Program-made: the position numbers and the translations under genes
In this document: positions 12,201-24,200 of the stretch, piece by piece
Position numbering within the stretch: the stretch's first letter is position 1
Layout: every line of letters starts with the position of its first letter
Source: Desmodus rotundus
Taxonomy: Eukaryota > Chordata > Mammalia > Chiroptera > Phyllostomidae
NCBI RefSeq assembly: GCF_022682495.2
Contig: NC_071397.1
Location: forward strand, 5,113,082-5,177,081
Direction of reading: 5' to 3'
DNA: 64,000 nucleotides
The notes under the pieces: generated by a model
Database searches by the model: none
Seen by the model: only the letters and a program-made list of their open reading frames with translations
What the model was told of the DNA's origin: nothing

Positions 12201-15200
12201 CTCAAGGGGTTTGGGGAGGAGGAATGTTGGCAGAAAGTCCTTGCTCGTGGAGTAAAAGCTTTCTCCTGCCAGGTATGTGGTGTGCAAGGGCCTGAAGGTG
12301 GGCATAGATGATGTGCGGGAGTACCTCTTCTCAGTCAATATTAAACTCAACCAGCTGCGAAACACTGATTCCGATGTCAACCTTGTGGTCCCTTTGGAAG
12401 TGATCAAGGGAGACCATGAATTTACTGACTACATGATACGGTCCAATGAGAGGTAAGCAAACCAGGTGTTTTTGCTGGCACCACTAGGATATTAGGGAAG
12501 GCCAGAGAATGAAGGACTAAACGATTGGCTTTTGGTATCACCTTGTCAACCCTGAAAAATTGGTAACTGGATTTGGTCTGCTTGTTCTTGGCCCCCTGGG
12601 ACTTAGAATACCTTGGGGACCCTCATCCTGCTCCCATGCCCTGTCACAAGGGTGGCCAGTGGGAGCTTGGGTGCCATAGCCCTGCCCGTGGGGGCCTGAA
12701 GAGCAGCCTCATCTTGTGTCCCTGGATGCAGGAGTAATTACCCTTCGTTTGTTTGTTTGTAAAAGGCCATGGTGGTTGGCTTGAGGAGCCCCTGTTTTGG
12801 AGGCGGGAGGTGGCTGGACAGCAAGCGCACGACAGGCTTTGGAAGTTTCTGATACCAAAGCCTTTGCCAGTTCACGAGTTCCCCAGATGGGTGATTTAAA
12901 TGCTGCTGTTGTGTGTTTTGTTTTGTTTTTAAACCCTGTTTAATTGTTTTTCCTCCTCCCTGTTGGTGGTAATGTAAAGTTGTGACAGTTGGCTCAGTTT
13001 TTTAGGGGCAAGCATTAGAAACAAGTTTTTGTGGTAGGTTGGAGAGCTGTATAGTAGCAGTGAGTCAGTGGAAGTGCTTTCTTGGGGGACTGAATAAGGT
13101 CATCTTATCCATTCGTCTGTCCATGGGCATTTGGGTTGTTTCCGCATCTTGGCTATTTTGAGAAATGCTACAGTGAACATGAGGATGCTAATACCTTTTC
13201 AAGATCCCAATTTCAGTTATTTTGGATAAATACCCAGAAGAGGAATTGCTGGATCCTAATGGTATTTCTCTTTCTTTCTTGCCTGGTTGCACTTCCTGGT
13301 TCCTCCAGTATGATGTTAAATCGAAGTGATGAGAGCAGACACCGTAGCCTTGTTCTTGATTTTAAGTGTGACATGTTTACCCATCAAATACGGTGGTAGC
13401 CGTAGGTGTTTTGTAGATACCTGTTATCAGGTTGACCGAGTTTTCTCTGTTCCTTATTTGCTGAGAGTTTTTACCGTGCCTAGATGTTTAATTTTGTCAG
13501 ATCCTTTTTATGTCTCTATAGAAATTGTTTTTCTTTTATTTCACTTACAGTGAATTACATTGATGATTTCCAAATGGCAAACAAATCTTGCATTTTTAGA
13601 TTAAGTCAAGTTGGTCATGAGTTACACTCTTATATGTTGTTATTTTGATTTATTATGATCTTTGTGTCTATGATCATAAGGGATATTTGTCTCTAAATCT
13701 GTATTCTTTTGAAATTCTTGTCTGGTTTAAATATATATGTACATTTAAGTGCTATAAATTTCTCTTTATAATCCTGTAATTCATACATAAATATATGAAA
13801 AGAAAGAATCTAAAATCAAGAAGCTAGAAAAAGAAAAGCAAATTGAGCCCAAATTAAGACCACTGTGGCTCGGTTGGGTGCGGTCCTGCAGAGTGAAAGG
13901 TTTTTGGTTCTATTCCCAGTGGGGGCACCTGCCTGGGATGTGGACCAGGTACCTGGTCGGGGTGCGTGCGAAAGGCAACTGATTGCTGTTTCTCTCCTAC
14001 ATTGATGTTTCTCTCCCTCTCTTTCTCTCTCCCTTCCCCTCTCTCTAAAAATAAATAACTACATTTTTAAAAAAGGAATTAATAATTTTATTTTATTTAT
14101 TTTATTTAATCATTTATAGCATTTACATATATTTATGTTAAGTTTTCCTTTAAGGACTGCTTAGCTGAGTCTCCCACATTTTGGTATCTTTTTTCATCAT
14201 TGTAGCATTCAAAATATTTTTTTAATTTCCCTTATAATTTGTTCTATGATTTATGGATTATGTAGATGTGTGATATTTAATATCCAGATATTTTGGGATT
14301 TCTAAGATGTACTCTGTATGATTTTCATTCTTTGAAATTTATTGAGACTTTTTCTGGCCTGTCACATGATCTATCTTGGTGAATATTCCAACTGCTGTGA
14401 TTGAGTACAGTGTTTTATGAGTGTTAATTTGGTCAAGTTGGTTCATAGTGCTTTTCAAATCAATACAAATCTTAACTGATATTTGACTACTACTTCTGTC
14501 GGTAGCTAAAAGAAGGCTGTTAAAGTCTTTAGTTATGATTGTTCAATTATGATTTGTCTATTTCTTTAGTTTTTCTTAGTTTTCCTTCATGTAGTTGGGG
14601 TCTTTGTTATTAGCAGGCACACACACCTTTAAGGTTATTTTGTCTCTGATATACCCTTAGTCTTGAAGCCTACCTGTCTGATAACAATGTAGCCACATCA
14701 GCTTTCTTTTGTTCAGTATTTACGTGGTTTATCTTTTCATTGTCCTTTTATTTTCAGCTTGTCTTTGTGCTCCTAAATAACATACAGTTGGGCCCTGACT
14801 GGTGTGGCTTGGTGGGTTGGGCGTTGTCCCACGAACTGAGAGGTCACCGGTTGTATTTCCTGTCAGGGCACATGCCTCGGTGGTGGGCCAGGTCCCCGGT
14901 TGAGGGCGTGTTAGGGGCAACTGTTTGATGCTTTTGTCCCTCTCATTCTCCCTCCCTTCCCCTTTCTCTGAAAATAAATAAATAAAATCTTTTAAATAAG
15001 TAACATATGGTCGGCCTTACCTTTTTTATCTAGTGTAACAGTCTCGCTCTCTTTTTTTTTAATCCTCACCTGAGGGTATGTTTATTGATTTTTCCGGGGG
15101 GGTGGGGGGAAGATATCCATCCGTTGCCTTCCTTATGTGCCCTGACTGGGGATCGAACCTGAAATCTTTTGGTTGGACACTCCGACCAACTGAGCCACCT

Positions 15201-18200
15201 GGCCAGGACCAGTCTCTACCCTTTAATTGGGGTGTTCAGTGCTTCCACGCGGACTGCAGTTGTAACTGTGTTCGGGTTTAAATCCTCCGTCTTGGTTGTT
15301 TGATTTCTGTTTATCCTGCCTTCTGTTCCTCTGTTCCTTTTTGGGGAGGCAAATTAAGTATATTTAGTAGTATTTCTTTTTATCTTCTGGGTTTTTTTTT
15401 CTTTTTATGGTCTTTGCGTGTTATGTTTCAGTTGTTAACTCTAGAGATTACAGTGTGCATCTTTAATTTATCATAGTTTATCTTCAGAAAGTGTTCTGCT
15501 TCATGAACAGGGTAAGAACCTCATCACATGTAAGCATGCCTTGTAATCCTCCTTCCTTCGTGCTCTTGTTTCATAGAAAAAATCTTCCTTTACGTTGCCC
15601 TTGTTTTTATTTTAAACAATCCATAGTCTTTTTTTATTTAAAAAATTTTTAATTTATTGATTTGAGAAAGAGAAACATCGATTTTGTTGTCCCACTTATT
15701 CATGCATTCATTGGTTGTTTCTTGTGTGTGTTCTGACTAAGGGTCGAACCCACAACCTTGCTGTATGAGGATGACGCTCTAACCAGTTGAGCCACCCAGC
15801 CAGTCTAGTGGCCTTTCAAAGAGATTTAAAGGTGTGTGTGTGTGTGTGTGTGTGTGTGTATTTGTTTTTAAAGGTTCCTTGATACTTACTGACACGCTCA
15901 TTTTGGTGTTCTTCATTCCTTCCTGCAGAACCAGGCTTCTATGTGGAATCATTTCTCCGCACCCTCAAGGGTTTCTTCTAGCCTGTATTTGTGGTGCAGT
16001 CTGCTGGGGACTGATTCCCTCAGCCTTTGTCTTTTGAAAATGTTTTTATTTACCTTTCACTTTTGAGGGATATTTTCATTGGATACAGATTTCAAAGTTG
16101 GCGGTATTTTTCGTTCAGCACTTTCAAGATGCCGCCCTCTGCTTCCCTTGGTCTTTGATGAGAGGCCGGCCAGTGGTCTTGCCCTTGTCTCCCTGTGTGT
16201 CGGTCGCATTTACACTTTTCTCTCTTTCTTGTGTTTCCAGCATGCTGACTGTGGTGTGTTTTATGTTTATATATGGGTTTTTTTTCCAGTGTGGATTCTG
16301 CTTGGGCTTGGTTCTTTTACCTTGGGTCTGTAGGTTGACTACATTCATCAGTTTGGGGAAATTCTTAGTTACTATCTCGGCATTATATTTGTCCTTCCTT
16401 TCCTCTGCTTCTGAGGGTCCAGTTATTCTTATGTTAAACCGCTCGTATTGTCCACAGAGCTCGCAGGCTCTGTTACGGTTTTCACTGTTTTCTCTGTTTC
16501 AGTTTCAGTTTTTGTCTGTCCTGAAGTTCACTGCTTCCTTCCTCTCCTGTGTTCAGTCTGCCGGTGAGCCCATCGAAATCATTCTTTACCTCTAACATCC
16601 TAGTTATCAAGCCTGTAATTTTATTTGCTTTAAAAAAATACAGTGTATATGTTTCTGTTGATGCTCTCCATCTGTTTATGTGTGTTGTACGCCTTCCCAG
16701 TAGATCCTTCAGCATGTTTCTCAGTTACTGTGGAGGCCCTGTCTGGTAATTCCGACATCCGGACCACCTCGGGGTCTTGCTCTGTTGCACTGTCTTCTCT
16801 CTCGTCAGTGGGTCACCTTCACTTGCTGTGGCACGGGTCTCATATGTCTTTATCAAATTCCGGACAGTGTATGTAAGAGAAAAATGGAGACTGGAGTAGA
16901 AAGGGCAGCTGGTAGTGTAGGTGGGCCAGTCAGTTGAGTCTGTAAACTGGGTCTGCACTTCGCGTTGCTTTGCTTAGAATCAGGCCACCACTGCCTTCAC
17001 ACTGGCAAGGGTGGGATCAGAGCCGCCCTTCAGCAGGACTTCCGGCAGTCCCGAGTGTACGGAGAGTGCGATTCATTTCTTCCCCTCTCCCGTCAGCCTT
17101 CAGTAGGCCCCTGTAACCGTACTTTGGGGTGTGGTTGAGGGGGTTCTCTTTCAGCTCTTCAGCCTCTCCCCTAAATGTAGATGGTCATTGCTCCTGCTAA
17201 ACTTCTCTGTCCTGATGTCTTTTGACTGTCTGTTTTGGTAATCCTTCTGAGATATTTTTTTTTTTTCTTCTAGACACTGTAGTCTGCAGATCAAAGCTCT
17301 GGCCAAAATCCATGCCTTTGTTCAAGACACGTGAGTCTTGCCAATATTCTAGAATTCCCCTACTCCAAGGGAGGATCTCGTCATTTTGCTTCTCCCCCTG
17401 AGCTCTTTATTTCATTTCAGCAAACATTTAAAAATTTGTACTCTTTTATCTCCTCCCCTGCTGTGGTCTGTGAAGGATGCCAGGGAAACGTGTGGCATGA
17501 ACCTTGCCCTCAGAGGCTTTATGATGTCTTTGGGAAGATAAGACTCTAGGAAGAGGATACAGGAAGAGTTATTAAGGGCGTATCAGAGGGTGCAGAACAC
17601 GTCACTCAGGAGACACAGAGTAAAGAGCGCTCAGAGAGGAAAAGCAGGACTGGTTGGGGAAGCTCTAGTGGGGCAAGCGCAAGCTAAGTCAGCGTTCCGC
17701 GGCATAGTGGCGTCCGCCAGGGTGGATTTACTGGGGCCTGTGTCAGCAGAGAAGGAGCCGGGATGTACCCACGGGTAACTGGAGGAAGGGGGTGTGGGGA
17801 ACCCTGGCGTCCAGGTGGTCAGGCGGGTAGTCTCCTTTTCCTTAGTGGTGGCGAGGGCAGGTCATCCCATTTTGTGTGCATGTGAACTCCCGTCTTCAAG
17901 AGGCAGAGCTATGTGAGTGTGATAAGCTCTCTGGGCTAATGGTAGCATGGCCTCCATGTGCACACACGTTTATGCATGTGGGCTGCTTCTCTCTGAGGGG
18001 TGTGCAGAGGCACACTCCTTGTACCTCACGGAGGTTTTAATCACTTGCTGGCTTCATTTTCCCAGGACCTTGAGTGAGCCCCGGCAGGCAGAGATCCGGA
18101 AACAGTGCCTTCGCCTTTGGGAGGTGAGCGTTGGCCCCTGGCCCACTGTCGCTCCAGGGCAGGGAGGCTGTAGAGAAGAATAGGAAACTCGCCTGCCTTC

Positions 18201-21200
18201 CCTCATAGCATTCCAGAGCCGGGAGTCTCAGCTTGTGGGCTCTTACCTCCTTGGTCCTTTCACTGCCAGTTTGGCCCTGCAGCTGGGTCCTAAAGGACAA
18301 GAGTGGTGGGTGACTAGGTCTCATTTTACTGCTGGTTGTCCTAAGTGGCAACACTGACCACAGACAGTCACAGAGAAAGGGAAGTGGCACATGGGGTGTG
18401 TTGCCACAGGGCCTGAAGGGGAGCAGTGGCAGCATTATCTTCCTCCATCCCTCTCTGTGGCTTCCTGTGCTCCCTGCTGCTTCCTCTCCCCCAGTCGTCT
18501 GACCCACCCCTCACCTACATAGACTAACTCAGTCTTGGTCAAAAGTACATCTGAGTCCTAGCTGGTGTGGCTCAGTGGATTGAGTGCCAGCCTGCAAATC
18601 AAAGGGTCACCAGTTCGATTCCTAGTCAGAACACATGCCTGGGTTGTGGGCCAGGTCCCTGGTAGGGGGGCACCAGAGGCAACCACACGTTGATGTTTCT
18701 CCTTCTCTTTCTCTCTCCCCTCCCCTCTGCCTAAAAATAAATAAATAAATAAAATCTTTAAAAAATTACTTTAAAAAAGTACATTTGAAAATCAAAGCTC
18801 TTTGCTTTCTGTTTTCAGATCCCAGACCAGGCTCGAGTTGCTCCTTCTTCCTCAGACCCGAAATCTAAGTTCTTTGAGTTAATTCAGGTAAGTGTGGTAT
18901 CTGGTGAAAATAGAAAGTTAGAGAGGCCTACATCTAGATGTGAAAGTGTCAGTGAGGCCCCAGATGCCTGGCACCCCCCGGGCGCCAGGGGGCAGGCTGA
19001 GGGGACCTGCGGCGTGGGTGTTGAGTTCCCCGGGAGCCCATCCGGCCACCTAAAGACTTTTGTCCTGAGACATGCTGTGCTCAGCCTTGGCATTCCCGCC
19101 GCCCACAGGATGGTGCAGTCCATCACTCTGGCGAGCGCACAGTCCCCTGAGGTTTGCCTGCAGGGGAGACATTAAATGTGGTGTGATCTTGGTCTGGGGA
19201 GCTGGGCAGAGGGCCAAGAGGGGCTGCCGGGAGAGCTGTGCAATGGGTCTGGCCTAACCCTAGGCTCCCTGACCTGTTTCTGCTAAGCTGGTCCTTGGAT
19301 TTCTTCTGCCTTGTTTCTTTCCCATCACCCAACTTCCAGTTCTTCCCTGGGTTTCATTTAAGTCTGGCCCAGATCATGGGCCATTGTGCTGGTTTTGAGG
19401 ATGAGTTTGAAGCCTCAGAACAATAGCATGTGTCCATTGTTCTGATTGGGGTGGAGATATCACTTAATTGCTCTCACTTCAGCTGCTGGTGAGTCCTCAC
19501 CGTCAGTTTTATTGAAGGGCTGGCTTTTCTATTCTGGTGACATTTGCTTACAGCTCAGGTAGATTGATCTGTACTTGGAGACTCGGTGGTGTTTCCTTTC
19601 CCAGCCTCCCCTGACAGGTCCTAAAGGACACTCCAGGCAGATGGAATCAGGTCCCAGTGAGTGCTTGGTTAGGGAGAGCAGGGGGTGCAGGGGATGGTGC
19701 GGAGAGCAAGTGCTTCCTGTCCTTTACCTCTCCCAGCTTGCCCCCACCCCTGTACAGGCACCCATACTGAGTGCCTGTCCCTTCCCCCAACCCAGCCGTG
19801 TTTTCTCTGACCCGGGGCTGCAGGGCACTGAGATTGACATCTTCAGCTATAAGCCCACGCTGCTCACCTCCAAAACCTTGGAGAAGATCCGCCCAGTGCT
19901 CGACTACCGCTGCATGGTGTCTGGCAGTGAGCAGAAGTTCCTCCTTGGCCTGGGGGTAAGTCTGCAGCTGGCTTCCTACCCAGTGAGGGGTGGCGGAACC
20001 TTGCCTTTTGTCCGGGAATCTAGACAGCTGCCCGCCAGCCTCAGTGCATGTTCTCTTGGCCCCTTGACCCCAAGGAAGGTATTTCTTGAAACTTCCTTTC
20101 TTTCTCTGAGTGAGCCAAGTGTTTTCATTCTTTCATTTATTTATGTATTTGTTTATTCATCTGTGCTCATTGCTAAAGGGAATACTGCCTCTCTTCTTGT
20201 GATGTGGAGCTTCCAAGGCTCGCTCCGTAGTCAGCGGACTTATTTGGCTTGGGCCCATGTAACTGTTTCTTTGCAACACCACCAGCACCCCCCTGTCATC
20301 GCTTCTTGCAAAGCCACTACCTGTCCTTGACTCTGGGGCCCCAGGAATCTAAAATGAGCTGAATGAAAGCCTTGGCAGTTCTGCATGTTACTTGACTGGG
20401 TCATCTCTGTGCATCGAGGGCCCTGGTGGGCCTGCTGGGTATTTTTTAGCTGCTGACTTAGTTTTCGACGAGGGATAATTGCTCGCTCTTTCCACTCTGA
20501 CTTGTCTTTCTATATAATTTTATCTCTACTTTCCCTGTGTCCTCTCACACTTTATCTCTTTCCTCCTCTGCTTTCGGGATCCTTTTCCAAACCCACCTCA
20601 GTCTAAGGTGGATATACACTAAGCTGGATCTTTCTTGAGAGCCACTATTTGTGGACCTTGGGCCTTTGAATGGTGCCCCGGGTTTATTCCCTACATCAAG
20701 ACTGAGTTGGTCTCTACTTCTGTCCCGCTGAAGGTGTGGAAGCCAGCACTGTCTTATCACTGAAGTAGATAACCGACTGGTCTCTCCTAGACATTCTCTT
20801 CAGACATTTCTAAGCCCTATAAGCTTGTAGCCGCCAACTAAAAGCTCTTCTAAGAACTGAGCCTCTGACCCCCCAGTCTCCATGCCTGCCTGACCCAGCC
20901 TCTCTCTCTGCCCTTAGAAGTCACAGATCTACACGTGGGACGGCCGCCAGTCAGACCGCTGGGTCAAGCTGGACCTGAAGACAGAGCTGCCCCGGGACAC
21001 TCTGCTCTCTGTGGAGATTGTCCATGAGCTGAAAGGGGAGGTCAGAGGTGGTTCTGCTCACGTGTGCTGCCCCTGCCATCCAGGAACCTGGGGCACAGCT
21101 GAGTCGGGCCCTTTTTCCCGAGTTAACTGGGTTACATTGTTTGTGGTGCTTGACAGGCCTAGGGCCAGGGTAAGGCTTGATACTTACTCCTTGTTGAGCA

Positions 21201-24200
21201 ATTGCCACAGCATATTCAGGTAGGAAGGACCACAGTCTCCATATGTGAAGGAGGAGACCTCTGTCATCTCTATGCATCAAGGGCCCTGGTGGGCCTACTG
21301 GGTATTTGTTTAGCTGCTGATTTAGTTTTTGACCAGAGATCCCTTGGGAAAGAAGCAACTTTCTCACGAGCTCTGGATGGTAACAGCCATACGGAGGACT
21401 CTCAGAATAGTCAGTGGGAAAATCCGGCAATAGTGGGAGGCCAGGCCCTTGGCTGGAGCACCATGGCAGCAGCTTCACTGGGTTTGAGATTCAAGGAGAC
21501 TCAGTACCCAGAGCCTCAGATCTCTGCCTGCTCAGAGGCCTGGGCCAGTCTGATGCTGAGAATTTAGCAGGGAGGGAGGCAAGAGAAATACCCTGTGGTT
21601 AGAGCCAGTCGCTTTCCCGGCTGCAGGTAGAATGGTGGGCAGAGGGGTCCCCAGGCCAGTGCCTGGCGGGGTGGGCAGTGTACTTGTCCTTCTAGGGGAA
21701 GGCCCAGCGAAAAATTAGTGCGATCCACATCCTTGATGTCCTTGTGCTGAATGGCAGCGACGTGCGGGAGCAGCACTTTAACCAGAGGTCTGACCTGGGC
21801 CCCGGGGGAGGGACATGGGGTGGGCCAGGGCACCTCTGTGGCAGCAGCCCCCGAGGCTTCGCCACTCACCCAGGCCTTCTGTGCTTAAGGACATCCTTAG
21901 AGTTTGCCGCCTCCACCCATGGGTGGTTTCAAGGGCAGGGTGGGAAGTTGGTGTTGGCACTTCAGACTTTGCTTAAGCCTTGTTGGTCATAGATACCAGC
22001 ACACTCCTATTTTGCTACAGCTGCTCAGAGCACAGGTGATATTTGTGTTGAGGTTGAGAAAGGGTCTTCTGGAAGAATGTGCTCATGCTTGGGTGGTCCC
22101 ATTTACGTTGGTTCATCTGGGCCCCACAATCCCCATAGAGGCACTTCTGTTGGAGGGTGCATGCCTAATCAGTTGTGAAAAAGGAGGGACATCTTGCACC
22201 GCCGTGATGCTGACCCCACTCCTAGGCTGGGCCATCGGAGTGAGTGTGATGTGGGGTGATACTGGAGCTCTGGAGGACTGCCTGAATGCAGCCGCAGGCA
22301 CACTGCGGGAGAAGCAGCCAATAGCCAAGTCAGAGATCAGAATCCGGGGGGGGGGGGGGGGGGGGGGCGGACGCATAAAGACAGACATCAGGGGAAAAGG
22401 GTAGGGTAAGTGTCCTGGGGCACGTGAGTGCTGCCTCTCGCTGCAGTCAGGAGTGTTCTCCCACTGGCGTGTGAAAGTGCCCTGGGACAGGCAGGGGTGC
22501 TGCTGGCGGCACCCTTGCTTGCATCTGAGTGATTCTGTTTGGATTGTAGAATTCAGCTTGCTGAGAAATTCGTGAAAGCTGTTTCCAAGCCTAGTCGGCC
22601 TGACATGAATCCCATCAGGTAAGTATATCATCGCTCCTTTCCAAATCCCTTCCCCTTTGCTGCTTTCTGGCCAGTGTCTCCTTCCTCATCCTGGGGGGGA
22701 GACCAGGTGAGTTTGGTGTTAGAGATGACTGCCCTTGATGAGTGATTTGTTTGGGGTGCTAGGTAGATGGCTTCTTCCCCCCAGAGTAACTCCCCATCCT
22801 GACGGTCAGGGTGGGCGAACTCCCACAGGAGAGTCACTCCTAGTGGCTGAGGTGTCCTCATTTAAGACGGGTTTCTGAGAGCTCACACACCTCTGTGAGT
22901 CACGTTCACACTTGAGCATCATTAGCATGTCACCTGACGTTTCCATCTTTTTCCCCATGAGAAAGGGTCCTGAGGGGCTGGGAGTCTTTGAACATGAAAA
23001 AGAGAAGGGCGGTTTGAGGGAGTGGGGTCCCTGGTGCTTGGAAGAAGGCCAAGGCTTGCTGCCGTGTTAGGTTGTGTCAAAGTTCAGGGTCCTGAGGGCG
23101 GAGAGGAGGTGAAGGGAGCAGACAGGTGGAGAGTAGACTTTTCATGGCTGGGCTGAGGTCCGAAGTTATTACCTCCGGTTTCATGTGGCTAGAGACTGAG
23201 ATGTCTATATTTTATCAAAATCATTTTTATTCTTTTTAATATGAATTTAGTTAAAATTAAATCCAGTACTGAAAATGTACGTTACAGATGTCTTCTGAAA
23301 GTCTGAAAGCGATTTCTTCCGTTGCTTGCAAACCCTGCCTGCCTGGCCCTGAGAGGCAGCCCCCGGGAACTCTGCCTGCGGTCTGGCTGCTGGGTCTCTG
23401 GGGGCCCTCCCAGGGGCAGTTCCCAGGGCGGGGCACTAAACATGAGCCCTGCATCCTGGTTAGGAGTCCCCCTGCCTCCTATGGTAACGGACCTATTAGG
23501 ACAATGTGGAGGTAACTGTGTTACACAAATGCCTCAAACCCATGCAGTCAGATGTGGCCAAGAGCCTGGACCTTGGTGTTCTGGCCTCTGGCAACAGTGA
23601 TGACACACCGGGCTGGGACGCTGGCAGAGACCCCTGTGCCAGCCAGCCCTTCCACTCGCTCCCGTCTTCCCTAACCACAGTTGCTCTCCCCAGGCGACTC
23701 TTGGCACCTCTGAAACCTAGGGTTTGTCTGTGTAGTCAGCAGGCTCGGGGGCAGAGGGCAGGGACAGGCCCAGCCTCCGGCCTACCAGCTATTGCCTGGA
23801 CAAGAATGTCCCCCTAGGAAGCCCTTGACCTCTCTCCGTCCCTCTCCCTGCAGGGTGAAGGAGGTGTACAGGCTGGAGGAAATGGAGAAGATTTTTGTCA
23901 GGTGAGTGACTCAACCAGGGTAGCTCAGGGTTTGAGAGGAGTTCAGATGGGGGCCGTCACAATGTCCAGGATTTGCTGTGTTTTTATATAAAGGTTGTTT
24001 GGGGTGGGTGGCGAGTGGGCCCCGGCAAGCTGCCTTTACCCCCAACCTCCCTTGCCTAGTGCAGTGTGACTCCACTGCAGCCAAGGGCCCCCCCGGCTGA
24101 GAGCTGATTCAGCACCCTGTCACGAGGGGAGCAGGCCAGTGTGTGTCAGACAGAAATACGGGCTCATTGATGCTGTAATAGTTACGATTGTCCCTGCGAG

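Larger units (their letters stand above)
12453..17273 (+). other. CMTR1 intron of 4.8 kb, mostly antisense L1 with bat SINEs
   Basis: From about 13.1 kb almost to the next exon this intron is antisense L1 relic cut by four SINEs. The open frame at 16098-16595 falls in this L1-derived DNA and is not a gene. Confidence 0.7.

Noticed and set aside
15831..15859. CRISPR-like or satellite array
   Set aside because: Only simple dinucleotide repeat; no spacer-repeat array exists anywhere in the window, as expected for a mammal.
16098..16595. 165-codon open frame on + strand
   Set aside because: It reads through antisense L1 DNA; hydrophobic content comes from the T-rich complement.
19575..20330. 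251-codon open frame on + strand
   Set aside because: It only contains one CMTR1 exon (19824-19955); the flanks are intron with proper splice borders and no familiar protein content.
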